This document shows, one piece after another, positions 21,899 through 30,020 of a stretch of 63,598 bases of DNA. The stretch spans positions 1 through 63,598 of the forward strand of contig NZ_JAATOM010000030.1 of NCBI RefSeq assembly GCF_019207085.1, in the 5' to 3' direction. Both the position numbers and the translations under genes were made by a program. The notes under the pieces were generated by a model. It saw only the letters and a program-made list of their open reading frames with translations. It was not told the DNA's origin and ran no database searches. Position 1 is the stretch's first letter. Each line of letters begins with the position of its first letter. This DNA is from Variovorax sp. dw_308 (GTDB lineage: Bacteria; Pseudomonadota; Gammaproteobacteria; Burkholderiales; Burkholderiaceae_C).

Positions 21899-22741
21899 TC
21901 AATGCGTCATCAGCACCGGCACCGTCATCTGCGCCAGGATGTGCCGGGTGGCACCGCCCAGCATCAGCTCGCGAAAGCGCGAATGCCCGTAGCCGCCCAT
22001 CACCAGCAGGTCGGCGCCGAGGTCGGAGATGCGCGACAGCAACGCGTCCCCGACGTCGATCCCGGTGACCTCGCTCTCGGCCGTTGCCTGGATGCCGTGC
22101 CGCAGCAGGTACTGGAGGATGTCGGGCACCCGCAGGCGCTCGTCGGCGTCGTTGTCGTGGACGGCGCGAACCGACAGCAGCGTGACTTTCGAGGCATGCC
22201 GCAAGGCAGGCACGGCGGCTCCCAACGCCACGGCGGACTCCCTCGAGCCGTCCCACGCCACGACGACGTTCTTCGCGACCCCTTCGAAATGGCCTGCGTA
22301 CGGCACCAGCAGCACCGGTCGGCCCACTTCCATCACGACGCGTTGCGGCAGGTCGCGCGTGGTGATGTCCTTGACCTCGTCGTCGTCGCGCTGCCCGAGC
22401 ACGACCAGGTCGCTCATGCGCCCGTGCTGCACGACCGCGTCGACGGTGGTGGCATCGATCAGCCGGACCTCGTACGACATCGGCCCGCCCGCCGACACAC
22501 GTTCCCGGAATTCGTAGCTGATGGCTTCCGCGCGACGCCGCAGGTATTGCGCGCTCTCCGCGATGTAGTCCGTCGCACCGGACAGGATTTCTTCCGCCGG
22601 GATGACGCCGTCGATGAGCCCGGTCGAGATGAGGCCGACGAGGTGGCTGCCATGTGTCCGCGCCCACTCTCTCGCAAGGTCCGTGCGCGCGCGGCACGCG
22701 CCGGTGCGGTCGAGGTGCACGATGATCGTCTTGTAGGTCAT
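21899..22741 (-). CDS. Tandem universal stress protein (two Usp domains)
   Basis: A 280-residue protein made of two Usp folds. The first (TIIVHLDRTGACRARTDLA) lacks a full ATP-binding loop; the second has MGGYGHSRFRELMLGGATRHIL, the G-2x-G-9x-G-type signature. The closing TVPVLMTH is typical of the family's C-terminus. The start is 22741, with the FNR box at 22806 predicting a transcript from about 22771. It diverges from the AcuC-like/phosphoketolase operon. Confidence 0.93.
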   Translation of the reverse strand: MTYKTIIVHLDRTGACRARTDLAREWARTHGSHLVGLISTGLIDGVIPAEEILSGATDYIAESAQYLRRRAEAISYEFRERVSAGGPMSYEVRLIDATTVDAVVQHGRMSDLVVLGQRDDDEVKDITTRDLPQRVVMEVGRPVLLVPYAGHFEGVAKNVVVAWDGSRESAVALGAAVPALRHASKVTLLSVRAVHDNDADERLRVPDILQYLLRHGIQATAESEVTGIDVGDALLSRISDLGADLLVMGGYGHSRFRELMLGGATRHILAQMTVPVLMTH

Positions 22742-22805
22742 GGCTTCGCGGGTTGCATGGTGGGTGGGGATGCACCGATGTTGTTGCGAGCCACATCGCG
22801 CGGGC

Positions 22806-22819
22806 TTGACGCGGATCAA
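22806..22819. promoter_or_regulatory. FNR/Anr box between tandem usp and the deacetylase-phosphoketolase operon
   Basis: TTGACGCGGATCAA. Toward the deacetylase a -10 of CAGACT lies at 22841-22846 with the start near 22854. Toward usp the -10 position reads CAACAT (22783-22778), start near 22771. The 22854 start argues against the GTG at 22852 as the deacetylase start codon. Confidence 0.7.
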
Positions 22820-22881
22820 GCCCACGCGATGGCGCACCGCCAGACTCCCGTGTGTCGCAAAGAACAAACCGAGACTGCCCA

Positions 22882-23808
22882 TTGCTCACCGCCTACATCA
22901 CGCACCCGGACTGCGCCCTGCACGACATGGGTCCGGACCACCCCGAATGTCCGGAACGGCTCTCGGCCATCCGCGACCGCTTGCTGGGCCTGGGGCTGCT
23001 CGACTGCATGCAGCCATTCGATGCGCCGCGCGCCACAGTGGAACAACTCGCCCGCGCGCATTCGATGGCGCATGTCCAGGCGCTGATCGCGTCGGCGCCC
23101 AAGGAAGGCCTGTGCAGCATCGATCCGGACACCCGCATGAACCCCTACACCGTCGATGCCGCATTGCGCGCCGCGGGGGCCGCGGTGCTGGCCACGGACC
23201 TGGTGCTGTCGGGCGAGACCGCTTCGGCCTTCTGCTGCGTGCGCCCGCCCGGGCACCATGCGAAGCGCAATGCGGCCATGGGCTTCTGCTTCTTCGACAA
23301 CGTGGCGGTGGGCATCCGGCATGCGCTGGAGGTCCACGGCCTGGAACGCGTCGCGCTCGTCGACTTCGACGTGCACCACGGCAACGGCAGCGTGGACATC
23401 TTCCGCAACGACGCGCGCGTGCTGATGTGTTCCATCTTCGAGAAAGGCGTCTACCCGTTCACCTGCGAAGACGACTCCGGCCCGGGTATGGTGAACGTGG
23501 GCCTGCCGTCCCGTTCGGGCGGCGCCGCCTTCCGGGACGCCGTGACGCAGCAATGGCTGCCGGCGCTCGACGCCTTCGCGCCGCAACTCATCTATGTCTC
23601 CGCGGGCTTCGACGGTCACCGCGACGACGACATGGGCAACCTGGGATTGGTCGAAGCCGACTACGCCTGGGTGACGCGGCAGATCGTCAACGTCGCGAAC
23701 CGGCACTGCCACGGCCGGGTCATCTCATGCCTCGAGGGCGGCTATGCGCTGGACCCACTCGCCCGCAGCGTCGCTGCCCATGTCCGGGTGCTCATGTGCG
23801 CCGACTGA
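22882..23808 (+). CDS. Class II-like histone deacetylase family protein (AcuC/HdaH-like)
   Basis: A zinc-dependent deacylase of 308 residues. The active-site series is intact: RPPGHHA, DFDVHHGNG (zinc ligands) and SAGFDGHRDDDMG. Bacterial members include AcuC, which removes the inhibitory acetyl group from Acs, and acetylpolyamine hydrolases; the substrate here is inferred. It lies 30 bp before phosphoketolase in the same operon and near acs, favouring an acetyl-metabolism role. The start is uncertain: TTG 22882 (MLTAYITHPDC) fits family N-termini and the predicted transcript, while GTG 22852 lies at or before the predicted start site. Confidence 0.88.
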   Translation: MLTAYITHPDCALHDMGPDHPECPERLSAIRDRLLGLGLLDCMQPFDAPRATVEQLARAHSMAHVQALIASAPKEGLCSIDPDTRMNPYTVDAALRAAGAAVLATDLVLSGETASAFCCVRPPGHHAKRNAAMGFCFFDNVAVGIRHALEVHGLERVALVDFDVHHGNGSVDIFRNDARVLMCSIFEKGVYPFTCEDDSGPGMVNVGLPSRSGGAAFRDAVTQQWLPALDAFAPQLIYVSAGFDGHRDDDMGNLGLVEADYAWVTRQIVNVANRHCHGRVISCLEGGYALDPLARSVAAHVRVLMCAD

Positions 23809-23838
23809 ATCCGCCCATCCAACGCCTGGAAGTGCCTG

Positions 23839-26199
23839 ATGAACGAAACACCGAACAACGACTTCAAGCTGCTCGACGCCTGGTGGCGCGCCGCCAACTA
23901 CCTGTCCGTGGGGCAGATCTACCTGCTGGACAACCCCCTGTTGCGCGAACCCCTGCGCCTGGAGCACATCAAGCCCCGCCTGCTCGGCCACTGGGGCACT
24001 ACGCCCGGCCTGAACTTCATCTATGCGCACATGAACCGCGCCATCAAGGCGCGCGACCTGGACGCAATCTACATCGCGGGCCCGGGACACGGCGGCCCGG
24101 GCGTGGTGGCCAACGTGTACCTCGAAGGCACCTACAGCGAGGTGTACCCGGCCGTCTCGCGCGATGCGCAGGGCATGCAGCGTCTGTTCAAGCAGTTTTC
24201 CTTTCCGGGCGGCATCCCGAGCCACGTGGCGCCGGAGACGCCCGGCTCGATCCATGAAGGCGGCGAACTCGGATACGCACTGCTGCATGCGTACGGCGCC
24301 GTCTTCGACAACCCCGATCTCATCGCCTGCTGCGTGATCGGCGACGGCGAGGCCGAGACCGGCGCACTGGCGGCCAGCTGGCACTCCAACAAGTTCCTCA
24401 ATCCCGGCCGCGATGGCGCGGTGCTGCCGATCCTGCACCTCAACGGCTACAAGATCGCGGGCCCCACGGTGCTCGCGCGCATCGGCGACGAGGAGCTGAC
24501 GCAGCTCATGCGCGGCCATGGCTACGAGCCGCACTTCGTGTCGGGCCATGACCCCTTCGCCATGCACGCCGCGATGGCCGAGGCGCTGGACGCATCGTTG
24601 CATGCGATCGGCGCCATCCAGGCCGAGGCGCGCGAGGACGGCTTCACCGCGCGCAGGCCCTGGCCGATGATCGTGCTGCGTTCGCCGAAGGGCTGGACCG
24701 GGCCGAAGGTCGTGGATGGCCTGCAGGTCGAGGGCACGTTCCGGGCGCACCAGGTGCCGCTCACGGGGTTCGCCGACAACCCGAGCCACGTCCAGCTGCT
24801 CGAGGACTGGATGCGCAGCTACCGGCCCGAGGAGCTGTTCGACGAGGCCGGCACGCTGCGCCCGGAGATCGCCGCGCTCGCGCCCGCTGGCACGCGGCGC
24901 ATGAGCGCCAATCCGCATGCCAACGGCGGGCTGCTGCTGAAGGACCTCGCCCTGCCCGACTTCCGCGCCTACGCGGTCGCGTTGGAGGCGCCAGGCGCCG
25001 TGCGCGCCGAGGCGACCCGCGTGACCGGCCAGTTCCTTCGCGACGTGATGCGCCTGAACGACGCGCAATGCAACTTCCGCATCGTGGGCCCGGACGAGAC
25101 CGCGTCCAACCGGCTCGGCGCGGTGTTCGATGTCACCGACCGCACCTCGACCGCGCTCGTCGAGCCCGGCGACGACCACGTCTCGCCCGCCGGCCGCGTC
25201 ATGGAAGTGCTCAGCGAGCACCTCTGCCAGGGTTGGCTCGAAGGCTACCTGCTGACCGGTCGGCACGGTTTCTTCTCCTGCTACGAGGCCTTCATCCACA
25301 TCGTCGACTCGATGTTCAACCAGCACGCGAAGTGGCTGAAGACCACGCGCTGCATTCCCTGGCGGCGCCCCATCGCATCGATGAACTACCTGCTCACCAG
25401 CCACGTCTGGCAGCAGGACCACAACGGCTTCAGCCACCAGGACCCGGGCTTCATGGACCATGTGGTGAACAAGAGCGCCGACGTGGTACGCGTCTACCTG
25501 CCGCCCGATGCGAACTCGCTGCTGTCGGTGGTCGACCACTGCCTGCGCAGCCGCGACTACGTGAACGTGATCGTGGCCGGCAAGGCGCCCGCGGCCCAAT
25601 GGCTCGACATCGCGGCGGCCGAACGCCATTGCAGCGCCGGCCTGGGCGTGTGGACCTGGGCCAGCAACGACGAGGGCGTCGCGCCGGACGTGGTGATGGC
25701 CTGCGCGGGCGACGTGCCCACGCTCGAGACGCTCGCCGCGGTCGACTTGTTGCGCCACGAGGTGCCCGGCCTCAAGGTGCGCGTGGTCAACGTGGTCGAC
25801 CTGATGGCCTTGCAGTCGCCCGGCGCCCATCCGCATGGCGTGAGCGACGCGACCTTCGACTCGATGTTCACCACGAGCGCGCCGGTGATCTTCGCCTTCC
25901 ACGGCTATCCCACGCTGATCCACCGCCTGATCTACCAGCGTGCCAACCACGCCAACTTCCACGTGCACGGCTACCGCGAGGAAGGCACCACGACCACGCC
26001 CTTCGACATGACGGTGCTGAACCACCTCGACCGCTTCCATCTCGCCGCCGACGCGATCGACCGCGTGCCACGCATCCGCGATGGCGCGGGCCATGTGCAG
26101 CAGCGGCTGCGCGACCGGCTGCTGGAGCACAGTGCGTACATCCGGCGCCATGGGCAGGACATGCCGGAGATCAGCGGGTGGAAGTGGCCGTTACGTTGA
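23839..26199 (+). CDS. xfp: Phosphoketolase (xylulose-5-phosphate/fructose-6-phosphate)
   Basis: A 786-residue thiamine-diphosphate enzyme that splits xylulose 5-P or fructose 6-P with phosphate into acetyl-phosphate plus glyceraldehyde 3-P or erythrose 4-P. Family signatures include LGHWGTTPGLNFIYAHMNR, YIAGPGHGGPGVVANVYLEG, the ThDP motif GDGEAETG, SFPGGIPSHVAPETPGSIHEGGEL and the C-terminal FHGYPTLIHRLIYQR. It sits 30 bp behind the deacetylase gene, so its expression should follow the FNR-box promoter at 22806. No ackA or pta is in the window, so the fate of acetyl-phosphate is not shown. Confidence 0.96.
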   Translation: MNETPNNDFKLLDAWWRAANYLSVGQIYLLDNPLLREPLRLEHIKPRLLGHWGTTPGLNFIYAHMNRAIKARDLDAIYIAGPGHGGPGVVANVYLEGTYSEVYPAVSRDAQGMQRLFKQFSFPGGIPSHVAPETPGSIHEGGELGYALLHAYGAVFDNPDLIACCVIGDGEAETGALAASWHSNKFLNPGRDGAVLPILHLNGYKIAGPTVLARIGDEELTQLMRGHGYEPHFVSGHDPFAMHAAMAEALDASLHAIGAIQAEAREDGFTARRPWPMIVLRSPKGWTGPKVVDGLQVEGTFRAHQVPLTGFADNPSHVQLLEDWMRSYRPEELFDEAGTLRPEIAALAPAGTRRMSANPHANGGLLLKDLALPDFRAYAVALEAPGAVRAEATRVTGQFLRDVMRLNDAQCNFRIVGPDETASNRLGAVFDVTDRTSTALVEPGDDHVSPAGRVMEVLSEHLCQGWLEGYLLTGRHGFFSCYEAFIHIVDSMFNQHAKWLKTTRCIPWRRPIASMNYLLTSHVWQQDHNGFSHQDPGFMDHVVNKSADVVRVYLPPDANSLLSVVDHCLRSRDYVNVIVAGKAPAAQWLDIAAAERHCSAGLGVWTWASNDEGVAPDVVMACAGDVPTLETLAAVDLLRHEVPGLKVRVVNVVDLMALQSPGAHPHGVSDATFDSMFTTSAPVIFAFHGYPTLIHRLIYQRANHANFHVHGYREEGTTTTPFDMTVLNHLDRFHLAADAIDRVPRIRDGAGHVQQRLRDRLLEHSAYIRRHGQDMPEISGWKWPLR

Positions 26200-26290
26200 G
26201 CCCACCACGAGATGCAACTGCGGCGCCACGAGTGGCAATGCCAGACCGTTTTGCGGACCGGGGGCGGGATCACGCCGACGGCGTACTCCA

Positions 26291-26489
26291 CTCCGCGAAT
26301 GTCCCCCGCCGTCAGCCTGCGGCCGCCGGCTCCTCCTTTATTTCGCTGCGTGGAGCACACCATCGACGTGATCCAGACGCGCCAGGGTTGATCGGCCGGC
26401 ACGACGCGGCTTCACTTGGGCCGAGGGCGGTGGGCGTCCTCCGCAGCGAAATAAAGGAGGAGGCCGAAGGCCGGGGGACATTCGCGGAG
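26291..26489. repeat. Long imperfect inverted repeat (REP/MITE-like) in the xfp-usp gap
   Basis: The 350-bp gap between phosphoketolase and the next usp gene contains two inverted copies of one element. The left arm is 26291-26350 and the right arm 26442-26489. Two blocks match exactly in inverted orientation: 18 nt (26291-26308 with 26472-26489) and 20 nt (26331-26350 with 26442-26461). The left arm carries about 12 extra bases between them, and weaker similarity extends outward on both sides. The spacer is 91 bp. No ORF with a credible start covers it. It lies between convergent genes, a usual place for REP-like elements, and could fold into a very long hairpin acting as a transcript end. 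Confidence 0.8.
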
Positions 26490-26551
26490 GAGGATGCCCG
26501 CCGTCCTCGGACCTCGCCTGCACCCGCCCGGGTTTCATCGGCGCTGCCTCG

Positions 26552-27373
26552 TCAGTGCGACATCAACACCGGCACCGTCATCGATTGCAGGATCGATCGT
26601 GTCGCCCCGCCCAGCACCCATTCGCGCGCGCGGCTGTGGCCGAAGCAGCCCATCACGAGCAGGTCCGCGCCTGTGTCGGCGGCCATCGACAGCAGGTGCT
26701 CGCCGGCATCGCCATCCGCGTGGCCACCTGCATGCGCCGTGGCATTCACACCATGCGCCTTGAGGTATGCCTGGAGGCTGCGCAAGGCTGCTTCCGCGCC
26801 CTCGCCATAGCAGACCGCGTGCACGGACTCCGCACGCGTCAGCCATGGCATCGCGGCCGACACGGCGCGGGCGGCCTCGCGTGATTCCTTCCAGCCGATG
26901 AGCACGGTCCGGCCGATGGGCTCGACCAGCCCCGCATAGGGCAGGACCAGCGCGGGCCTGCCGCATTCGACGAGCACGCTGGACAGGAAATCCGGTGGCA
27001 ACTCTCCCGCGGCTGGGTCGTCGGCATTGCGCTGGCCCAGCACGAGCAAGTCGGCGTAGAGCGCGTGCCGGGCGAAGCCCCAGGGCGCGTCGTCCATCGG
27101 TTCGACCCAGCGCAGGCGCGGCGAGCCGGCACCGGCCGTCGTGAAGGTGGCATGCGCCTTGTTGCGGCATTCCTCGTCCAGCGACTGCATGATGGCCATG
27201 GCATCGGCCGAACCCTCCAGCGCATAGGGATAGCGCATCAACGCGGTCGTCGTGCACGGCAAGGCCGTGACTTCGGCGTCGAAGGCCTCGGCCAGCTGGC
27301 GTGCGACCTTGACGCGCTCCGCCGCGCGATCGGAACTGTCGAGGTGGACGAGGATGGTCCTGGGGGTCGGCAT
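26552..27373 (-). CDS. Tandem universal stress protein (two Usp domains)
   Basis: A 273-residue two-domain Usp, similar in design to the gene at 21899-22741. The first domain begins TILVHLDSSDRAAERVKVA; the second carries MGCFGHSRAREWVLGGATRSIL and ends TVPVLMSH. The start is ATG 27373. An FNR-type box at 27435 gives a -10 of TATGGT exactly in place and a start near 27400. It diverges from the OTCase-like gene. Confidence 0.93.
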   Translation of the reverse strand: MPTPRTILVHLDSSDRAAERVKVARQLAEAFDAEVTALPCTTTALMRYPYALEGSADAMAIMQSLDEECRNKAHATFTTAGAGSPRLRWVEPMDDAPWGFARHALYADLLVLGQRNADDPAAGELPPDFLSSVLVECGRPALVLPYAGLVEPIGRTVLIGWKESREAARAVSAAMPWLTRAESVHAVCYGEGAEAALRSLQAYLKAHGVNATAHAGGHADGDAGEHLLSMAADTGADLLVMGCFGHSRAREWVLGGATRSILQSMTVPVLMSH

Positions 27374-27434
27374 GGTGAGTCCTTGGATGTCGTGAGTGCG
27401 ATGACCACCATAGTGCCCGCTGCCCTGCCCGGCC

Positions 27435-27448
27435 TTGCGCCGCGTCAA
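27435..27448 (-). promoter_or_regulatory. FNR/Anr box and promoter of the second tandem usp
   Basis: TTGCGCCGCGTCAA (read on the minus strand TTGACGCGGCGCAA). The minus-strand -10 position 27412-27407 reads TATGGT and the predicted start is 27400, 27 nt before the usp ATG. Confidence 0.65.
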
Positions 27449-27493
27449 AGTGCATGATGCGGCCGCAATAGCTGCCGACGGCGCATCAGGGCT

Positions 27494-27507
27494 TTGACAG
27501 GCATCAA
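27494..27507 (+). promoter_or_regulatory. FNR/Anr box and promoter of the OTCase-like gene
   Basis: TTGACAGGCATCAA, one mismatch from consensus. A -10-like TACCTT lies at 27529-27534 and the predicted start is 27541-27542, coinciding with the only plausible start codon (GTG 27542) of the downstream gene. Confidence 0.65.
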
Positions 27508-27541
27508 GGTCCGGCGTGCACGAGCCTGTACCTTCAGGCTC

Positions 27542-28276
27542 GTGCACCACGCCAACCCGCTCGTTCCCACCCGCCTGTCACTGCTGCGGCCGCTGGCGGC
27601 GACGAACATCCTCGAATTCTTTGCAACTGCCCGACGCCTGCGGCCCGACGGGCGCAGCGGGGGCCATCGCAAGCCCCTGCGTGACAGGAACCTGGCCCTG
27701 CTGACCTGCGGACCCATCCGAGAGGAGCCGTCGGCACTGCATCGCGCCGCGCTGGATCTCGGCCTGCGCGTGGCGGTCATCGGCTACGGCCAGTCGCCGG
27801 AATCGCGGCCGCAGGATGTCGACGCCCTGGCACGCGCGCTCGGCCAGTTGTACGACGCCATCGATTGCGGCTCATTGCCCGCCGCCGCGATGCGCGAGAT
27901 CGAAAAGGGCGCCGGCGTGCCGGTCTACGACGGGCTGGACCTCGACCACCATCCCTTGCGCGCGCTGGCCGACCTGATGACGCTCCACGAGCATTCGTTG
28001 TCATCGTCGGCGCTCCTGTCGATCCGCATCCTGGGCGACGCCGACACCGCGCGCGGCCGTACCTTCGTGTCCGCCGCGCGCAGCATCGGTTTCGACGTGC
28101 TGCCGGGCGGCGCCGTTTCATCGGCCTCGAACGATGCCACCTTCGTGGTCGATGCGACGCGGTCCAAGGGGTGGACCTTGCGAATGCACGCGAGCCCGCT
28201 CGACGACACCCGGCGGGAGGAGAACCACCGCTGCATGCTGCAGGCCATCCTGCTGGACACCATCGCGCGAGGCTGA
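27542..28276 (+). CDS. Ornithine carbamoyltransferase-like protein with degenerate active site
   Basis: A 244-residue protein whose order of segments follows aspartate/ornithine carbamoyltransferases. It has LARALGQLYDAIDCGSLP (compare the family's LSRYYDAI), GVPVYDGLDLDHHPLRALADLMTLHEH (compare GVPV-NGL-D-HPTQ-LAD-LT-EH), a second-domain strand LSIRILGDADTARGRTF and a C-terminal REENHRCMLQAILL (compare AENR-H-QKALL). The carbamoyl-phosphate loop STRTR is replaced by PIREEP and the catalytic HCLP by MHAS, and the protein is about 70 residues short. It is therefore unlikely to be an active carbamoyltransferase. The GTG start has no Shine-Dalgarno. Confidence 0.7.
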   Translation: MHHANPLVPTRLSLLRPLAATNILEFFATARRLRPDGRSGGHRKPLRDRNLALLTCGPIREEPSALHRAALDLGLRVAVIGYGQSPESRPQDVDALARALGQLYDAIDCGSLPAAAMREIEKGAGVPVYDGLDLDHHPLRALADLMTLHEHSLSSSALLSIRILGDADTARGRTFVSAARSIGFDVLPGGAVSSASNDATFVVDATRSKGWTLRMHASPLDDTRREENHRCMLQAILLDTIARG

Positions 28277-28309
28277 ACAGCGGCGTTCAGCGCGGCGCCC
28301 GCGCGTGCT

Positions 28310-29872
28310 TCAGACGGCGTGCATCCAGAGCGCGCACAGCGAGGCCACGTCCGGGCGCATTTCGGTTTCCACGCAGATGGCCATCGCGCGCTCCTGCGCG
28401 TCCAGCGGCTCCTGGAACGCAAACTGCCGCTCCAATACCTGCGGGCCGGCCTCGGACGCGTCGGTGCCTTCGGCCCGGCGCAATGCGACACGGTGGCGCA
28501 ACTGGGCCGGGCTGGCGCGCAGGTCGAGGATAGCGAACGGCAACCGAAGGGATGCAGCCAGTGCGTGAAACGCGGCCCGCTCGGCACGGCGCAGGAAGGC
28601 CGCGTCCACGATCACCGGATAGCCCGCCTGCAATGCCAGGCGCGCCGCGTCGGCCAGGCGGGCAAAGGTGCGGCGCGTGGCTTCGGGCGTGTAGATGTCG
28701 ATGGCGTGGTCGGCCGAGCGCGCGAGCGCGTCCAGTCCGAACAGGCGCTTGCGCTCGACGTCGGAACGCACGCGCACCGCTCCCGCCAGTTCCAGCAACT
28801 GGCCGGCGACGGTCGACTTGCCGGAGCCCGACAAGCCGTGCGTGATCAGCAGCCGCGGCGTGCGTTCGGCGCGGCGCACGATGTCCTCGGCGCAGCACAG
28901 GTAGTCCTCGACGCCGGGTCGGCCCTCGCCCGGCGCGGCGCGCAAGCTGGCGACGTGCGCCCGGACCAGCGCCCTGTAGACCTCGTAGAAGCGCAGCACG
29001 GGCACGCCTTCGTGGTCGCCCGCGTGTTGCAGGTAGCTGTCGAGGAAGCGGAATGCCAGGTCGGTGTGGCCGTGCGCCTTCAGGTCCATCGAGAGGAAGG
29101 CGACGTCGCTCATCACGTCGATCCAGCGCAGCGCCGGATCGAACTCGATGCAGTCGAAGGGTTGCAGGCCGCCGTCAAGCCGCACCACGTTGGCAAGGTG
29201 GAGGTCGCCATGGCATTCGCGCACGGCACCCGTCCGCTGGCGCAGCAGCCAGGCCATGCGCAGGCCCACCGCCCGGTCCTCGACCCAGCGCCGCAACGCT
29301 GCGAGACGCGCCGTGCCGCATGCGGCTTCCAGGCCGGCCAGTGCCGCCATGACCGACCGCTCGATGCGCTCCGGCGCACCGAAGCCCGAGTCCGCCGCCG
29401 CAACCGGCGCGGCACGGTGAAAGGACGCGAGCCGCTGTGCAAGGCCATCGAGCTCGACAGGTTCCAGTTGCCCCGCCGACAGCAGTTCGCCCAGCAGCAT
29501 CCCGTCCGGGAAGCGCCGCATGCGGACCACATAGTCGATCGGTTCGCCATCGTCGTCAGTTGAGCCGATGCGCGGTGCCTGCGACGTGCCAGTCACAGGC
29601 CTGACGTCGCGATACAGGCCGGGTGCCAGTCGCCGATTGAGCCGAAGCTCTTCCTCGCAGAAGTGCTTTCGCGCCGCCAGTGTGCTGAAGTCGACGAATG
29701 CCAGCCGAACCGGCTTCTTGAGCTTGTACGCCATCGACGATGCCAGCAGCACCCAGGAGATGTGTGTCTCGACGAGGGCCACGGCTTGCCCGGTCTCGGC
29801 CTGCAATCGCTCGCGCAATGCCAGGACCAGCGAGGCGTCCGCAAGTGCAGGGGTGGACTCTGGCCGGTTCAT
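28310..29872 (-). CDS. Aminoglycoside phosphotransferase-like / P-loop kinase fusion protein
   Basis: A 520-residue fusion. Residues 1-330 form a kinase-like APH fold with the catalytic loop CHGDLHLANVV and IEFDPALRWIDVMSDVAFLSMDL. From about 340 a nucleoside/zeta-toxin-like kinase domain begins with the P-loop THGLSGSGKST. Both halves keep their nucleotide-binding motifs. This combined family (COG2187 plus COG0645) is often found with Usp and low-oxygen genes; the substrate is not known, and antibiotic resistance is not implied. ATG 29872 coincides with the start site predicted from the FNR box at 29907-29920, and there is no Shine-Dalgarno. Confidence 0.82.
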   Translation of the reverse strand: MNRPESTPALADASLVLALRERLQAETGQAVALVETHISWVLLASSMAYKLKKPVRLAFVDFSTLAARKHFCEEELRLNRRLAPGLYRDVRPVTGTSQAPRIGSTDDDGEPIDYVVRMRRFPDGMLLGELLSAGQLEPVELDGLAQRLASFHRAAPVAAADSGFGAPERIERSVMAALAGLEAACGTARLAALRRWVEDRAVGLRMAWLLRQRTGAVRECHGDLHLANVVRLDGGLQPFDCIEFDPALRWIDVMSDVAFLSMDLKAHGHTDLAFRFLDSYLQHAGDHEGVPVLRFYEVYRALVRAHVASLRAAPGEGRPGVEDYLCCAEDIVRRAERTPRLLITHGLSGSGKSTVAGQLLELAGAVRVRSDVERKRLFGLDALARSADHAIDIYTPEATRRTFARLADAARLALQAGYPVIVDAAFLRRAERAAFHALAASLRLPFAILDLRASPAQLRHRVALRRAEGTDASEAGPQVLERQFAFQEPLDAQERAMAICVETEMRPDVASLCALWMHAV

Positions 29873-29906
29873 ACCTGCGACTGTGCCACCGGCCCGCGTC
29901 CATTCC

Positions 29907-29920
29907 TTGATCCAGGGCAA
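29907..29920. promoter_or_regulatory. FNR/Anr-like box between the APH/P-loop gene and the second hemerythrin
   Basis: TTGATCCAGGGCAA has a perfect left half and a GGCAA right half. Toward the hemerythrin the -10 position 29943-29948 reads TACATT (start near 29955). Toward the APH/P-loop gene the start falls at 29872, on its ATG, with a weak -10 (ACAGTC). Confidence 0.55.
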
Positions 29921-29978
29921 GGCGTGGTCCGGCGTCGCGCCCTACATTGAATTCCTTCCTTCATCTGCGGAGTCAGTG

Positions 29979-30020
29979 ATGAGCCATTGGCCTTATCGCC
30001 ACGACAAGGGACCCTCATGA
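29979..30020 (+). CDS. 13-codon upstream ORF coupled to the hemerythrin gene
   Basis: A short leader ORF, MSHWPYRHDKGPS, begins at ATG 29979 after a GCGGAG Shine-Dalgarno 8 nt upstream. Its TGA overlaps the ATG of the hemerythrin gene (ATGA). It lies wholly inside the leader predicted from the FNR promoter at 29907. It may simply load ribosomes by coupling or act as a regulatory leader peptide (inference). Confidence 0.45.
   Translation: MSHWPYRHDKGPS

Noticed and set aside
22852..22881. GTG 22852 as start of the AcuC-like deacetylase
   Set aside because: The predicted FNR-dependent transcript begins near 22854, no Shine-Dalgarno precedes it, and the extra residues do not match family N-termini.
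27494..27541. TTG 27494 as the start of the OTCase-like protein
   Set aside because: The codon lies inside the FNR box and upstream of the predicted transcript start; the added residues have no family similarity.
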